In this document: in pieces, positions 9,939 to 20,700 of the stretch
Layout of the letters: each line of letters begins with the position of its first letter
Numbering within the stretch: position 1 is the stretch's first letter
Assembly: GCA_900618795.1 (NCBI GenBank)
Contig: UYJD01000008.1
Coordinates: forward strand, 1,127,662-1,191,661
Direction of reading: 5' to 3'
DNA length: 64,000 nucleotides
Origin: Cyanodermella asteris
Lineage: Eukaryota > Ascomycota > Lecanoromycetes > Ostropales > Stictidaceae
Notes under the pieces: model-generated
Database searches by the model: none
Told to the model about the DNA's origin: nothing
The model's input: the letters and a program-made list of their open reading frames with translations, nothing else
Translations under genes and position numbers: made by a program

Positions 9939-12846
9939 ATGGCGTGGCAACCGGACGCTGAGCAGGTCCGGCAGCTGGCGGGCTTCCTTCGGGATTCGCT
10001 CCAGGGCAAGGATCAGAATGCGCAGAAATATGCGACAATGGTAAGTTGATGCTCGTCGGACCGTGTGCGTATGGCTTGTTCTCGCTGACACAGAACTCAT
10101 CAGATGCTTGGTAAGGCAATGGCCTCTCCTGACTACGCAAACTACCTCACATACATCCTTGCTTCACAGACACCCGCAGATCTGGGTATGGACCAGCAGC
10201 AATCAGATACGGCTCGTTCAGCTGCCGCAATAAGTCTCAAGAATCACGTCAAGGCGAGGTACAGGTCGATACAGCCGCAAAGTCAGGCATACATACAGAC
10301 GACAGTGGTACATTTGCTGCAAGACACAAACCCACTCGTACGAAACTATACCGGAAATATCATAACAGAAATTGTCTTGACAACTGGAATATTTGGCTGG
10401 CCGGAGATCGTCACACAACTCGTCGGTCTTGCCAAGAACGAAAAGGGGAATCTGCGACCGGAGACGTCAGAAGCAGCTAGCAGTGCCCTGGTCAAGTTGT
10501 GCGAGGACAACACGAAGCTTTTAGATCACCCCTACCAAGATGGCACTCGAGCTCTCGACTACCTGATTCCAGAGTTGATCCTCCTTACGACGTCTCCAAC
10601 ACCAAAGGTGCGTGCGCATGCATTGGAGGCGCTCAACATCTTCATACCCGGAAAGTCTCGAGCGGTTCTGAAGAATATTGAGCCTCTGAGTACCCACATC
10701 TTCCAACTCGCCATGGACGACAATACTGACGTACGACGCTTCGTGTGTCGAGCAATGGTGCAAATGCTTGAGGTGGATCCTTCCAAGCTCCTCGCACAGC
10801 TGGATGGGCTCGTTACGTACATGATTGGCCAGCAAAGGAACGAAGACCAGCAGGTCGCACTGGAAGCTGCCGAGTTTTGGTTGGCCTTTGGCGAGCAACC
10901 AGAGCTAGTCCCACAGTTGGGACCATACATCAACCAAATAATCCCTGTCCTACTCGAAAGCATGGTGTATTCGGAAGAAGATCAAATGCGTCACGAGCAG
11001 GAACGAGACGACGCAGAGGAGGAGGACGAGGTCGAAGACATCAAGCCAGTATTTGCCAAGTCCAAGTCCAAGGGTGCTGAGGCTCGGAAGGATGCGAACG
11101 GCGCAAACAGCGCCGACGCTGGAGACCTCAGCGAAGGCGAAATCGAAGAAGATGAGGATGAGGATGGCGGCGACCCCGAAGACGAGTGGACGCTCAGAAA
11201 ATGCTCAGCCGCTGCGCTTGATGTGCTCGCCACCAAGTTTCACGGCCCAGTGTTCGACACCTGTTTGCCCTGGCTACGAGCCAACTTCGTGAACCCCGAA
11301 TGGCCCAAGCGTGAGGCTGCTGTTCTGGCCATTGGAGCCATATCGGAAGGTTGCATAGGAGCTATCTCGCCAAATCTGCCAGAGCTCATTCCGTTTCTCA
11401 TCAATCTACTTGGCGATCAAGAACCCGTGGTCCGAAAGATAACTTGCTGGACACTCGGTCGTTACTCCAAGTGGGCTGCTTTCTTGCCTTCCGAGGCGGA
11501 CAAGAACAAATATTATCTCACAATGATGGATGGCTTACTTCAGCGCATGCTTGACAGCAACAAGTCTGTGCAAGAAGCAGCTGCATCGGCTTTTTCTGCA
11601 TTGGAAGAAGCATCTGGGAAACAGCTGGTTCCATACACAGAAGTGGTCATAAAACAGTTTGTTCAATGTTTTGCGGTCTACAAGGACAAGAACATGTACA
11701 TACTGTACGACTGCATTCAGACACTTGCTGAGAATCTGGGCAGCGACCTAGCGCAACCTGCCCTGATCAACACGTTAATGCCGACACTCATGGACCGCTT
11801 CAACAAGGTCTCCGACGACAGCCAGGAGCTATTTCCTCTTTTGGAATGCCTCAGCTATGTCGCGCCGGCCCTCGGTGATTCATTTGGACCATATGCCACT
11901 CCGTGCTTTCAACGATGCGTGAAGATTCTGCACAGAAGCTTGGAGGAAGAATTTCAGACTACGAATGCACCTTGGGATCGACCAGACAAGGACTTTCGAA
12001 TTACGACCTTGGATCTCCTCAGCTCGATCATTCAGGCCATTGCGCCAGAAAAAAGCATGCACCTCATTGAAAACTCGAGCCCGCCATATACACAGCTTCT
12101 TATCTTCTCCATGCAGGACCAGGAAAATGATGCCAGACAGTCTGCTTTTGCGTTGCTCGGAGACACTGCAAAATATGTCTATCAATGCATCAAGCCGCGC
12201 TTGTCCGAGATTATGCCACTTCTCATGGCCCAGCTAGACGCCGACAATTTACCAGACGACATTGTGGACGAGAGCTTTGCGGTAATCAACAACGCTTGTT
12301 GGTCGTGTGGCGAGATTGCACTCATTGAAAAGGAGACAATCGCCCCCTACCTAGAACAACTGTACCAGCGACTTTCCGCCATCATCCTGAACCCCAACGT
12401 TTGGCCTCACGTTCAGGAAAATGCATGCATTGCTTTGGGTAGACTCGGCATCTGGAACGCTGATGCCTTGGCGCCCAAGCTTAACGAGTTCGGTGAGAGT
12501 TTCGTGGCGACAATGAAGCCGGTCGAGTATACAGAAGAGAAGGCTCAGGCATTCCTTGGTCTTAATCACATGATCGTCAAAAACCCACAGGCCCTTGAGG
12601 GGGCATTGGTTGAATACTTCCTTGCGGCGAGTAAGTTCGCTGATCCAGTCAATCATTTTAATGGGTCGAAAGAGCTTCGGGATTCTTTCAAAGAGGTGAG
12701 CTACAGCACCACAGTTTCTGAAAGCGCTAGCTAACAATCACAAGGTCATATCTGGGTACAAAAGCATGATTGGTGATTTCGATGCGTTCACACAGCGCAT
12801 GCCGCCGAAGAACCTGAGCCATTTGAGGAACGCATTTGGCATTTAG
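9939..12846 (+). CDS. KAP104: Transportin / importin beta-2 (Kap104)
   Basis: Nuclear import receptor that carries PY-NLS cargo such as hnRNP-type RNA-binding proteins through the nuclear pore with RanGTP. Three exons: 9939-10040, 10104-12695 and 12745-12846. Introns of 63 nt (GTAAGT..ATCAG) and 49 nt (GTGAGC..CACAAG, branch GCTAAC) are both phase 0; 931 residues, close to the family's 890-920. The first exon gives MAWQPDAEQVRQLAGFLRD and the last ends HLRNAFGI. The protein is built of HEAT repeats (NTDVRRFVCRAMVQMLEV, EWPKREAAVLAIGAI, DQEPVVRKITCWTLGRYS). An acidic loop at about 320-380 (SEGEIEEDEDEDGG) corresponds to the repeat-8 loop used by RanGTP to release cargo. Reading past the final intron would replace the true C-terminus with a false SESAS ending. 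Confidence 0.94.
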
Positions 12847-13748
12847 GAGGACCAGCGGTCACATAAACATGGGGAAGACGAGTAGGGCTGGTCCATGACG
12901 AAATATCGGGAAGTGAAGCTGTACGCCATCGTGTGTGAGTGGCAGCTTCCATGATGTTGTTGTCGAATGTGTCTCGAGCTTCTACAGAAGCATCGTCGAT
13001 GTCTTCGTCAAAATCCCGGACCACCCATCAGCCATACGAGTCCGCGCGGAGAACGCAAAAGAGGGAGGTTTGACGTGCTAGAAACTGCGCTTGAGTCGAG
13101 CTGGGATGTTCGATATCACTCCGCCCAGGCCCTCCAACGCAGCTTGGAATACAGTAATTGGATCTTGAGATTGCACATCATTGCTCTCTATCAGAGCTTG
13201 GATTGGCTAGAGAAAATCAGGCAGTTGCGTCAGTGGATTGACATGGTGGCTTTATTATCCAGCTGCATACATACCGACCAGGTTGCATGGCGTTGGATCA
13301 GGATCTGGTAATGCTCATTATAAGAGGAGGAATACCTACATAGGTTAGTGACAGCACAATAGCTGAGCCGCTGAAGAGCATGAGCTCGTACTTTGAATGA
13401 AACGCTCGAAGTTTTGTGCTCTTTTTTGGGCTTTGGCACAGCTTACGTTGCTACTGGACCTTTTTATAGGAGGAAGTGCTGTCACTGAGTTTTCATTGCC
13501 AAACTAAAGGATTGATCGTACCTCTCCTGTGTTTCCACACTCCGCTCTTCTTCCAAGCCTCGATTATTTACGTCATTAATCCATGTTCTTCGTCGCTGCA
13601 TTCTTCAACCATCAAAATTGTTATGTAAGGCGGAAGCCACACGCCCCAACCTTTTCCTTTCACTTCCCGTTCCCTCTTCATTCATTCCTCTCACACACAA
13701 ACAATCGAATCCCATCTCACATCCCCTCCAAACACCCCTCCCCCCTTC
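12847..13748. other. Intergenic region, nothing identified
   Basis: Downstream of KAP104 and downstream of the convergent secreted-protein gene. No recognisable coding sequence. At 13640-13748 the plus strand is a C/T/A tract almost free of G, resembling a fungal 5' leader although no plus-strand gene follows. Confidence 0.5.
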
Positions 13749-14174
13749 CTAAGCCGCCACCGCCGAAAAGTGCGTAAAGGGGCTATTCTCCGGCGCCTGC
13801 ACGCAAGCCGGCGCGCTATTCGTCCCGCCGACCACGACGCCGCCGTCCGAGCAGTCGTCCGTGCCGTACAGCGTCACGTTCCAGCCGCCGCACGGGGTCG
13901 TCACGCTGGCGCTCGTGAACTTCGTCGCTCCGTCCGGGTCCTGCTCCAGGTTGTACAGCACCTCGCAGCTGGCACCGGCGTCGTCGTAGCCGGAGTTGGG
14001 CCGGTGGGCCGGGATGTCCGTGTTGCAGTCGCTGCCCTGGCTGGGCGTGATGAACCATTCGAATTGGCTGTTGCCCGACGGGTCGGTGCAGAGTTGGGTT
14101 GCGCGCCGGAGGGGGGAGGGGGCGGCGGTGGTGAGGAGGGGGAGGGCGAGGAGGGTGAGGGTCGTGAACTGCAT
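13749..14174 (-). CDS. Small secreted cysteine-containing protein (effector-like, unknown function)
   Basis: 141 residues, single exon. The N-terminus MQFTTLTLLALPLLTTAAPS is a clear secretory signal peptide with a hydrophobic core and an A-A-P cleavage region, followed by a dibasic LRR that could be a Kex2 site. The mature part has six cysteines (LC, DC, SC, PC, DC, AC), compatible with three disulfides, and an N-x-T sequon (GGWNVTLYG). Size, cysteines and secretion resemble fungal apoplastic effectors and small extracellular proteins, but I recognise no named family. The ATG at 14174 is chosen because the signal peptide starts there; the upstream in-frame extension is leader sequence (CA-rich). 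A TATA-like box lies about 150 bases upstream. Confidence 0.75.
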   Translation of the reverse strand: MQFTTLTLLALPLLTTAAPSPLRRATQLCTDPSGNSQFEWFITPSQGSDCNTDIPAHRPNSGYDDAGASCEVLYNLEQDPDGATKFTSASVTTPCGGWNVTLYGTDDCSDGGVVVGGTNSAPACVQAPENSPFTHFSAVAA

Positions 14175-14186
14175 TGTGGAAATGTG

Positions 14187-14213
14187 TTGGGTTGGTTTGG
14201 GTTGGGTTGGGTT
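14187..14213. repeat. GGGTT-type pentanucleotide repeat in the 5' leader of the secreted-protein gene
   Basis: Five imperfect copies of GGGTT/GGTTT on the plus strand, that is AACCC on the coding strand, sit 13-40 bases before the ATG of the minus-strand secreted-protein gene. The unit differs from the usual fungal telomere repeat TTAGGG. Confidence 0.7.
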
Positions 14214-14320
14214 AAGTGTGAGTGGTGGTGGTTTGCTGGGTGGTAGACTGAAGTCGAGTCGATGCTGATGATGATGGTGGTGGGTAGGAAAGAGCCTGGG
14301 ATGGCAGGGGGTCGTACGCT

Positions 14321-14330
14321 CTCTATATAC
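14321..14330 (-). promoter_or_regulatory. TATA-like box of the secreted-protein gene
   Basis: The minus strand reads GTATATAGAG here, about 150 bases upstream of the ATG at 14174. It is the best TATA match in this promoter. Function inferred from sequence and position only. Confidence 0.4.
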
Positions 14331-16807
14331 GCATGCCAAGCTCGATGTTCTTGCCAGAGGGAGGTGCACCTGAGGAGTGGTTTTCTTTTCGCTGGGAAGT
14401 TGGTCCTTGAGGTGGGCTGTGACGGCTGGTTGGAGGTAGCTGCAGACTACCAGCTTTGCCGTCCTCGTGTTGTATGACCCGTGCTCATTCCTCACGTTGC
14501 AAGCTACCTATCCGAACTTCGCCCTTTCAGCCGCTGCCCATCAATCCATCTGGGATCGGCGGGCTCGGGAAGGTAGAGCCGTGCATGCTTGCTGGGGTCG
14601 AAGGGCCAGCTGATCTGTCTTCCGCAAGTCCACGAGGGCAGTTGCGGGATGCTACGAAACTTTGACAGCTCTGTACCCCTCCGCCGACCACGATTCCCCC
14701 CTTGCTTTATTTGTGAGAAATATGATTGGACCCGGTAATCAAATCCAGGGAGTTCGACTTTGCTTGCATCTCACCCCAAAGTTCGTTTATTCTGCGCGTT
14801 ACTCGCATGCACAGACAGTAGTTCACTTGCAAGTCCTTTTTCGGTCGAAAGCTCGACAATGTCTAGAAGTGACGTATTTCAGTCCTTCTGCCAACACCAC
14901 CGCTGCCAAGCTTCTCGTATCACGTAGGACTTTATTGTTCGCAACCAGAGAGCTTGCCAAGCAAGCTTGGACGAAGTTGGGCTCTTCCTTACCATACTCG
15001 GCGTGAGACACGGCCGCCAGCTCCGCAACTCGACCAGAGATTGAGTCTGACTAACCGCGGTTGGCAGATCAGCAGCCTCGAACATGGACTCGTTTCGAGC
15101 CATTGTTTGTGGCCCGCCATGCTCGGTATAGATTGAGGAGCAAAAAAGCGTGAATGGAAGGATTCTAGTCCAAGGATCGGCAGCAACGCAATCCGTGGTC
15201 AGGTTGGGCTTTCTCGCTCTGTGGTGTATACGAGGTGGAGAGAAAAGGCTATTTGCAGCCGCCTCCATTACAGTCGATCATGATCGAATGCCAAGAGCAA
15301 GATGATCTACATCTCGGTATGTATGGGTTGGTATGAGTTTGCGAGTTGCTTCGTTTACTCCGTCGATCTGTCAGCCCTATGATTGCGTGTCCGTAGACGG
15401 AACCGAAGGAGGCTGTACAGGTCCCTTGTTTGTATGAGCTCTTGTTTGGGGTTGGCGATGACGATGCAGTGAAGAGTGTCATCATTGCTCACGACGGCGA
15501 GCGTCGCTTAGAGTTTCATGGTAGCCTCCTTTTCTTTCGGCCTTATGGGATTACGAAAGTCCTGAATTGCGACTACATGCGGCTACTGTCTGCGCCATCT
15601 CGCGAAGATATGGCATCTGCATGGCAGAGACGTTGAGCCATAACCTACACAGTCCCAGACTTCCAGGACACAACTGTCGGAACATGATGTTGTGGCGGTC
15701 AGCAACTCGCTTGATCTCGTGTTGATCGATAGCAGTCTTTAATCGGTGACATCGTGTATTGGACGCAACTTGTCGGTCTAGGGTTTCCACCTTGCAAACT
15801 GGGCTGTTCAGTAGAGTAGCTACATCCCTTGGTATTCCTCGTGCAATGTCATGAAGAAGGGAGCATTTCCCACGTGGAATAATCCACAAAGACGACAGCT
15901 GATTTTCCCGTGACATAGAACGACCCCGGGGTAAGCCCGCGCACCCACAATACTCGAGAGCTGGCCGAGTTGGAGACAATGACGGGCTCCAAGGGCACAT
16001 GGGGTCAGCAGATTCGTAAATATGGCACGCGGGCTCGTGAAGGTCGTGAAGATCTCTTCTGCAGATCGACAAACGGTGCACTATTTTTGCCAGCCACTCC
16101 CGCTGCGCCTTCCGCTGTTTTTGCGGGGAAGTGCATGAAGATCCTTGTGCTCTTGGGGACCAGGTCACGTTCGCAGCACTACGATCGGGACCAGGGGTCC
16201 CGTATGGACATGGGTGGATGAACAGCAACTTTTTCCAGAACAGGAAACAACGGGCAGCATGGGAGGCTGGGAGCTCATGTGAGCGCAGAAAAACATGAGC
16301 ACAGAGATGAAGGACAGGAGAGGTAAATTGAAGACACTAGTACGAAAAGGGAAATCAGCTTAACGCGACACGCTGCTGTTCGTGAATCCATACACACATT
16401 CATGTACTATACGCACAACGCCCACTTCCAATCTCTCGAGCTTGAATAGAGGCGTTGACTTGAGCCGAATGTTAATCACATGACTGAGCAAGGAAAGAGT
16501 CTTTGAACGCGATTGTCCGAGTCACTGGCCTTCAATCCCACGTCCTGCCTTCAGTGGTCAACGAGGCAACTAGCACTCTACAAAGCATTACTTCAGAGAC
16601 TCAAGCAATCCCATACAAGTTACAACCAGCCGAGCCACCTCATAACCCCAAGACTCCGCGTCGTCCAGCTTGCTAGGAATCACAAAACCATCTCAACCCT
16701 CCTTTCTCCTCGCTCGAAACTCCCAGCACAACGCTTTCAATTCCACTCCTTCCAACATAAATCTGGCAATAGGAGCCACGAAACAATCACAATAAGAATT
16801 TCATATC
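14331..16807. other. Intergenic region of about 2.5 kb, nothing identified
   Basis: Divergent space between the secreted-protein gene and dynactin p27. The longest open frame (15551-16228, minus) has no motif or hydrophobic pattern and many Cys/Arg/Ser residues, as in a random frame. No RNA gene or transposon end was recognised. The 16513-16807 stretch is a CA/CT-rich leader of the next gene. Confidence 0.5.
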
Positions 16808-17464
16808 ATGTCCTCCCGACCCCGACCAACCTCCCTCCTCCCCAAATCCCCCACGAACCTCGACCCGACCACCGTAATCGACACCCACGCCACCCTCACC
16901 GGCACCCACCTGATCACCACCGGGCCGCGCACCGTCCTCCACCCCCGCAGCCGCCTAATCTCGACCTTCGGCCCCATCCGCCTGGGCGCCGGCTGCATAA
17001 TCAACGAACGCGCCACCATCGGCCTCCTCGAGCCCTTCGAGCCCCGCCTCGTGTCCGAATCCCCGGAGAACCCGGCCCCCGAAATGGTCCTGGGCGCGAA
17101 CGTGGTGGTGGAGACGGGGGCGCAAGTCTCCGGTGCGTCGATCGGGGACGGGACGGTGGTGTGCGCGGGCGCGACGGTGGAGGCGGGAGCGGTCGTGGGC
17201 GCAAATTGTAGGGTGGGACAGTTTTGCGTGGTGGGGAGGGGGGAGGTGGTGCCGGATGGGTGCGTCGTTTACGGGGATGGGGCCAGGAGGGATCAGAGGG
17301 TTGGGGTCGAGGCGCTGGGGGAGGTGAGGAGGATTGCGCACGAGAAGCAGTTGGAAGGGCTGAGGAGGTTGATCAAGAGTGATTTGGCGAAGTATGGTGG
17401 ACAGGTCGCGGCTCCTACGGTGACAGAGTCTCCGGCAGAGCAAGGGGTGGTCACAAGCAGCTGA
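16808..17464 (+). CDS. DCTN6: Dynactin subunit 6 (p27)
   Basis: Pointed-end subunit of dynactin, the dynein cofactor for nuclear migration and vesicle transport along microtubules. 218 residues, single exon. From about residue 20 to 160 it consists of imperfect hexapeptide repeats of the left-handed beta-helix type: LGAGCIINERATIG, LGANVVVETGAQVSG, IGDGTVVCAGATVEAG, VVGANCRVGQFCVVGRG. A charged helix EALGEVRRIAHEKQLEGLRR follows, the usual p27 C-terminal helix. The insert at about 78-95 (PFEPRLVSESPENPAP) is hydrophilic. The coding strand changes from C-rich (to about 17060) to G-rich (about 17090-17340). A bacterial-like gamma carbonic anhydrase fold is the main alternative, but the C-terminal helix and length favour dynactin. 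Confidence 0.85.
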   Translation: MSSRPRPTSLLPKSPTNLDPTTVIDTHATLTGTHLITTGPRTVLHPRSRLISTFGPIRLGAGCIINERATIGLLEPFEPRLVSESPENPAPEMVLGANVVVETGAQVSGASIGDGTVVCAGATVEAGAVVGANCRVGQFCVVGRGEVVPDGCVVYGDGARRDQRVGVEALGEVRRIAHEKQLEGLRRLIKSDLAKYGGQVAAPTVTESPAEQGVVTSS

Positions 17465-17759
17465 ACGAGTATCACGAGGAAGGTCTGCAAAGTGGATTGA
17501 AAGTAGAGGTATTATTGAAAGCAGCAGTCAAATATCTGTCACATTGTAGCACTCTGTGCAAACGCTCAATCTAGCTATTGAAGCTACCTGCGCCTCCGCT
17601 TGTCCTTAGTATGCAATACATAAAATGCAGTTGTCAAGAAGAGCCTCCGATTTTGGGGGCAAGTACTCATCAAAAGCCCACGTGTTCTAACTCCGAAGCA
17701 ATAGCTCAATCCCATAGTGTCTCGCACATTAATCGTATCAAGTCTCGCCATCTTCCATC

Positions 17760-20700
17760 TCAATGTTTTCCACCCCGATCGTTGCGCTTGTTCGGGCCAG
17801 CGTGCTCACTCGCATCTAATCCTCTCTTCTTGGGCACGAACTGCCCAGCATTAGGGTTCAGTCCGCCTGCAACTTGTCCTCCAGGTTGAGGAATCCCTGT
17901 CCCACCCCCACCTCCACGACCTCGACCTCCTCTCTGGCCACCATGATTACCACGAGGTATGCCACCGCGCTGTGACTGCTGCCCACGGCCACCAGGAACC
18001 GGCAAGGCGGATTGCGCACCTCCTCGTACGGAGCCACCACGACCAATGCCTGAGCTAAGTGGTGCATCAGGTAGACGTGACATCGAGGATGACGGTCTCT
18101 GCGCAGGTGCCTTTATTTCTTGAGGTGTAGCGACACCCATGGCTGCTGCGGTCTCTTCCGCCTGGGGTTCCTGTGTCTGAGTAGGTGCTTCAGTTTCCTT
18201 AGGCTGATTGTTAGATTCTGTTAGTGGAGCAGTCTGTGCGAAAGCATTTGCCGCAGGTGCTTGTGCTTGCGCTGCGGTATTCGATGTCTCGCCAAAGGGC
18301 TTTGCTGCCGCGGCACCCGCCGACTGTGCAGGTAGATTTGTCACAGGAGCAGTTGGCGGCGGTGCCTGGGTACCAGTGGGACCTGCTTTGGGCGCAGGTG
18401 AAGATGTTGTGGATGGAGCAAAAGTCGAACTGCCCAAGCCAACAGTGGTTGGTCCTGGTTTTAAATCCTTTGCTACTGCCCAAACCTCCTTGACAGCTTT
18501 GTCCGGGGTCTCTGTAGCGGCAGACTGAACGTAGTCCAACTTGACCTTGGCAGCCTTCGCCTGATTTTGGGACATGTTAAGTTTCACCTGTTGACGTTTG
18601 GACTCCATCTCGGCTGCTGAATCACGAGCCTGCTTGACAGCCGCTTCCTGGGCAGCAGCAGCATCTGCTTCTTGCTTGATCAATTTGTCTGTGAGTTCCT
18701 TCTGGGCCTCGGCGACCTTCTTTTGGATATTACCCGCAAGTATTCTCTTGGCGATCTCGCTCGTCTGAAGTAGCTTTCTGACTGCATCGGCATCTTCCGG
18801 CAACGACGCCATGGTGGGCGTAGCTGGCGGTTTAGCATCCGCCGTGCCATTGACGTCTTTCTTGGCTGCGTCGGCATTCAGCTGGATCTTGAGTTCCTCA
18901 ATCTCTGACTCATGTCGCTTCTGCAAGTCCTCAAGCTCAACGCGATGATCTTCCTTGATCTTGGTCATTTCTTGTTCATACTCTTCCTTGAGGCGATCAG
19001 ATTCGGTATTTCTGTACTCCCTCATCTTCTGGTTCAGTAGGTCTTTCATCTGTTTGACGCGATCGTTGGCACGCGTTTCCGCCGCTGTGACCCTGTCTTC
19101 ATGTCTCGCCTCCAGTTCAGCGCGGATGGCTTCCACGTTCTGGGCAATCTGATCAGCAATGCTTGGCTGGTCGGCTCCCCCTTGAATGTTTGCAGATTTT
19201 TCGTTAACAGTTGCAGCAGTTCGCAGAGCCTCGGCGTCCTTCTGAGCAGCCGCCAGCTCCTCACGAAGCTTGTCAATCTGGGCTGTGTCGAGAGTGCCTT
19301 GAGCACCGGCAGTGCTGGTTGCGGCACTGGCGACATGCTCTTTAACTTGTGCCTGAGCAGCTTCGAGGTTACTGTGGAGGCCCGCAAGTTCCTGCTCAAG
19401 CCCAGCAATGCGAGCTTGTGCAAGTGAAAGCTGCTCGCGAAGCTCGGTAACCTCAGCTGCGCCAGTCTGGGCGCGCGAATTGGCTTCTGACAGCTGTTCT
19501 TCAAGGGCCGTGACCTGTTCAGCATTTGCAGAAGCCGAGCCGGCAGTATCAGCTGGAGCAGGAGCTACAACTGCTTGAGCTTGGGCCTGGGCGAGCTGGG
19601 CAGAAAGATCACTCTTCTCCTGAATCGCCGTTTCCAGCTGAGCTTGGACATTGTCAAGTTGTGCTTGAACTTTGTCTTTCTCCGCGACGGTCGCCTCCAA
19701 GTCACGGATTCTGGCTACTTGCTGCGAGTTCTTGTTTTTAGCTTGCTCGACGAGCTTGGCCCTGGATGCCTGGTTCTGGTCTCTGAGTTCCTGCTTAGCC
19801 TCTTCGATCTGGGCAGGGATTGTCTCAAGCTGAGATTGAAGAGAGGTCGATAGCTCCTTCAGCTCGTCGCGCTCTGCCTCGAGAGTCGTGGTCTTCTCCT
19901 TCAGGGCTTCAAGTTCAGCAGGGTCAACGCTATCGGTTTTGTTGAGCAAGTCGTGATATCTTTGTTCGAAGCGCTCACGGGCCTCACGCGTCATGCGAAG
20001 CTCCTGTTCCTGAGACTCGGAAATCTCCTCAAGCTCTTGCACCTTGGCGTGCAGCGGCTGAAGCTGGTTCTGTAGCTCTTCAATCTCCTTGGCCCGCTCA
20101 GTGTATGCATTTTGAGCTTGGGTCCGTTCCAGACGAAGCGTTGCGTTGCTCTCGCGAATCAGGTTGAGCTCGTTGATGGTCTCAAGCAGCTTGTTGTGAT
20201 TCAGAGTACTGCGCTCACGATCCTCCTCGGACCTCAATTGCTGACTCAATTTCAATCTGGCATCCTCAAGCTGGCTCTGAGTGTGCTCAAGCTGTTGACG
20301 GAAGCGTTTGGCTTCCTGATTCGCCATTTCGTATTGGACATCGACAATTTCTTTCTCACGGCGGAGGTATTTGATGAGCTCTTGCAGATTGCTATCATCT
20401 GAGCTGGCGGTATTTGATTCAGATGGCATCCCAGCGGCGGAACGGGCACGCTGAAGCTCGGCGATCTGGGTGTTGACCTTCTCCAGCTGTTCATGCAACA
20501 GCTTGTTTTGACGGCCCACATCGTCGCGTCGGGAACGAATTTCTGCTATCTCGTTCTCATACCGAGACTTTGCATCACTAGAGTTGTCTTCCGCGAGAGA
20601 GAGATCGTTCCGGGCAGCATCTCGGGCCGATCTGAGTTCAACGAGCTCTAGTTTAGCTTCGTTGAGTTCGGTTCGGACTGTCTGTAGAGCCTTGGAGGCT

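Noticed and set aside
13770-14246. 158-codon plus-strand frame over the secreted-protein gene
   Set aside because: Arg/Val/Gly-rich antisense frame; the minus frame has the signal peptide and cysteines.
15551-16228. 225-codon minus-strand frame in intergenic DNA
   Set aside because: No motif, random-looking composition, and no splice partner found.
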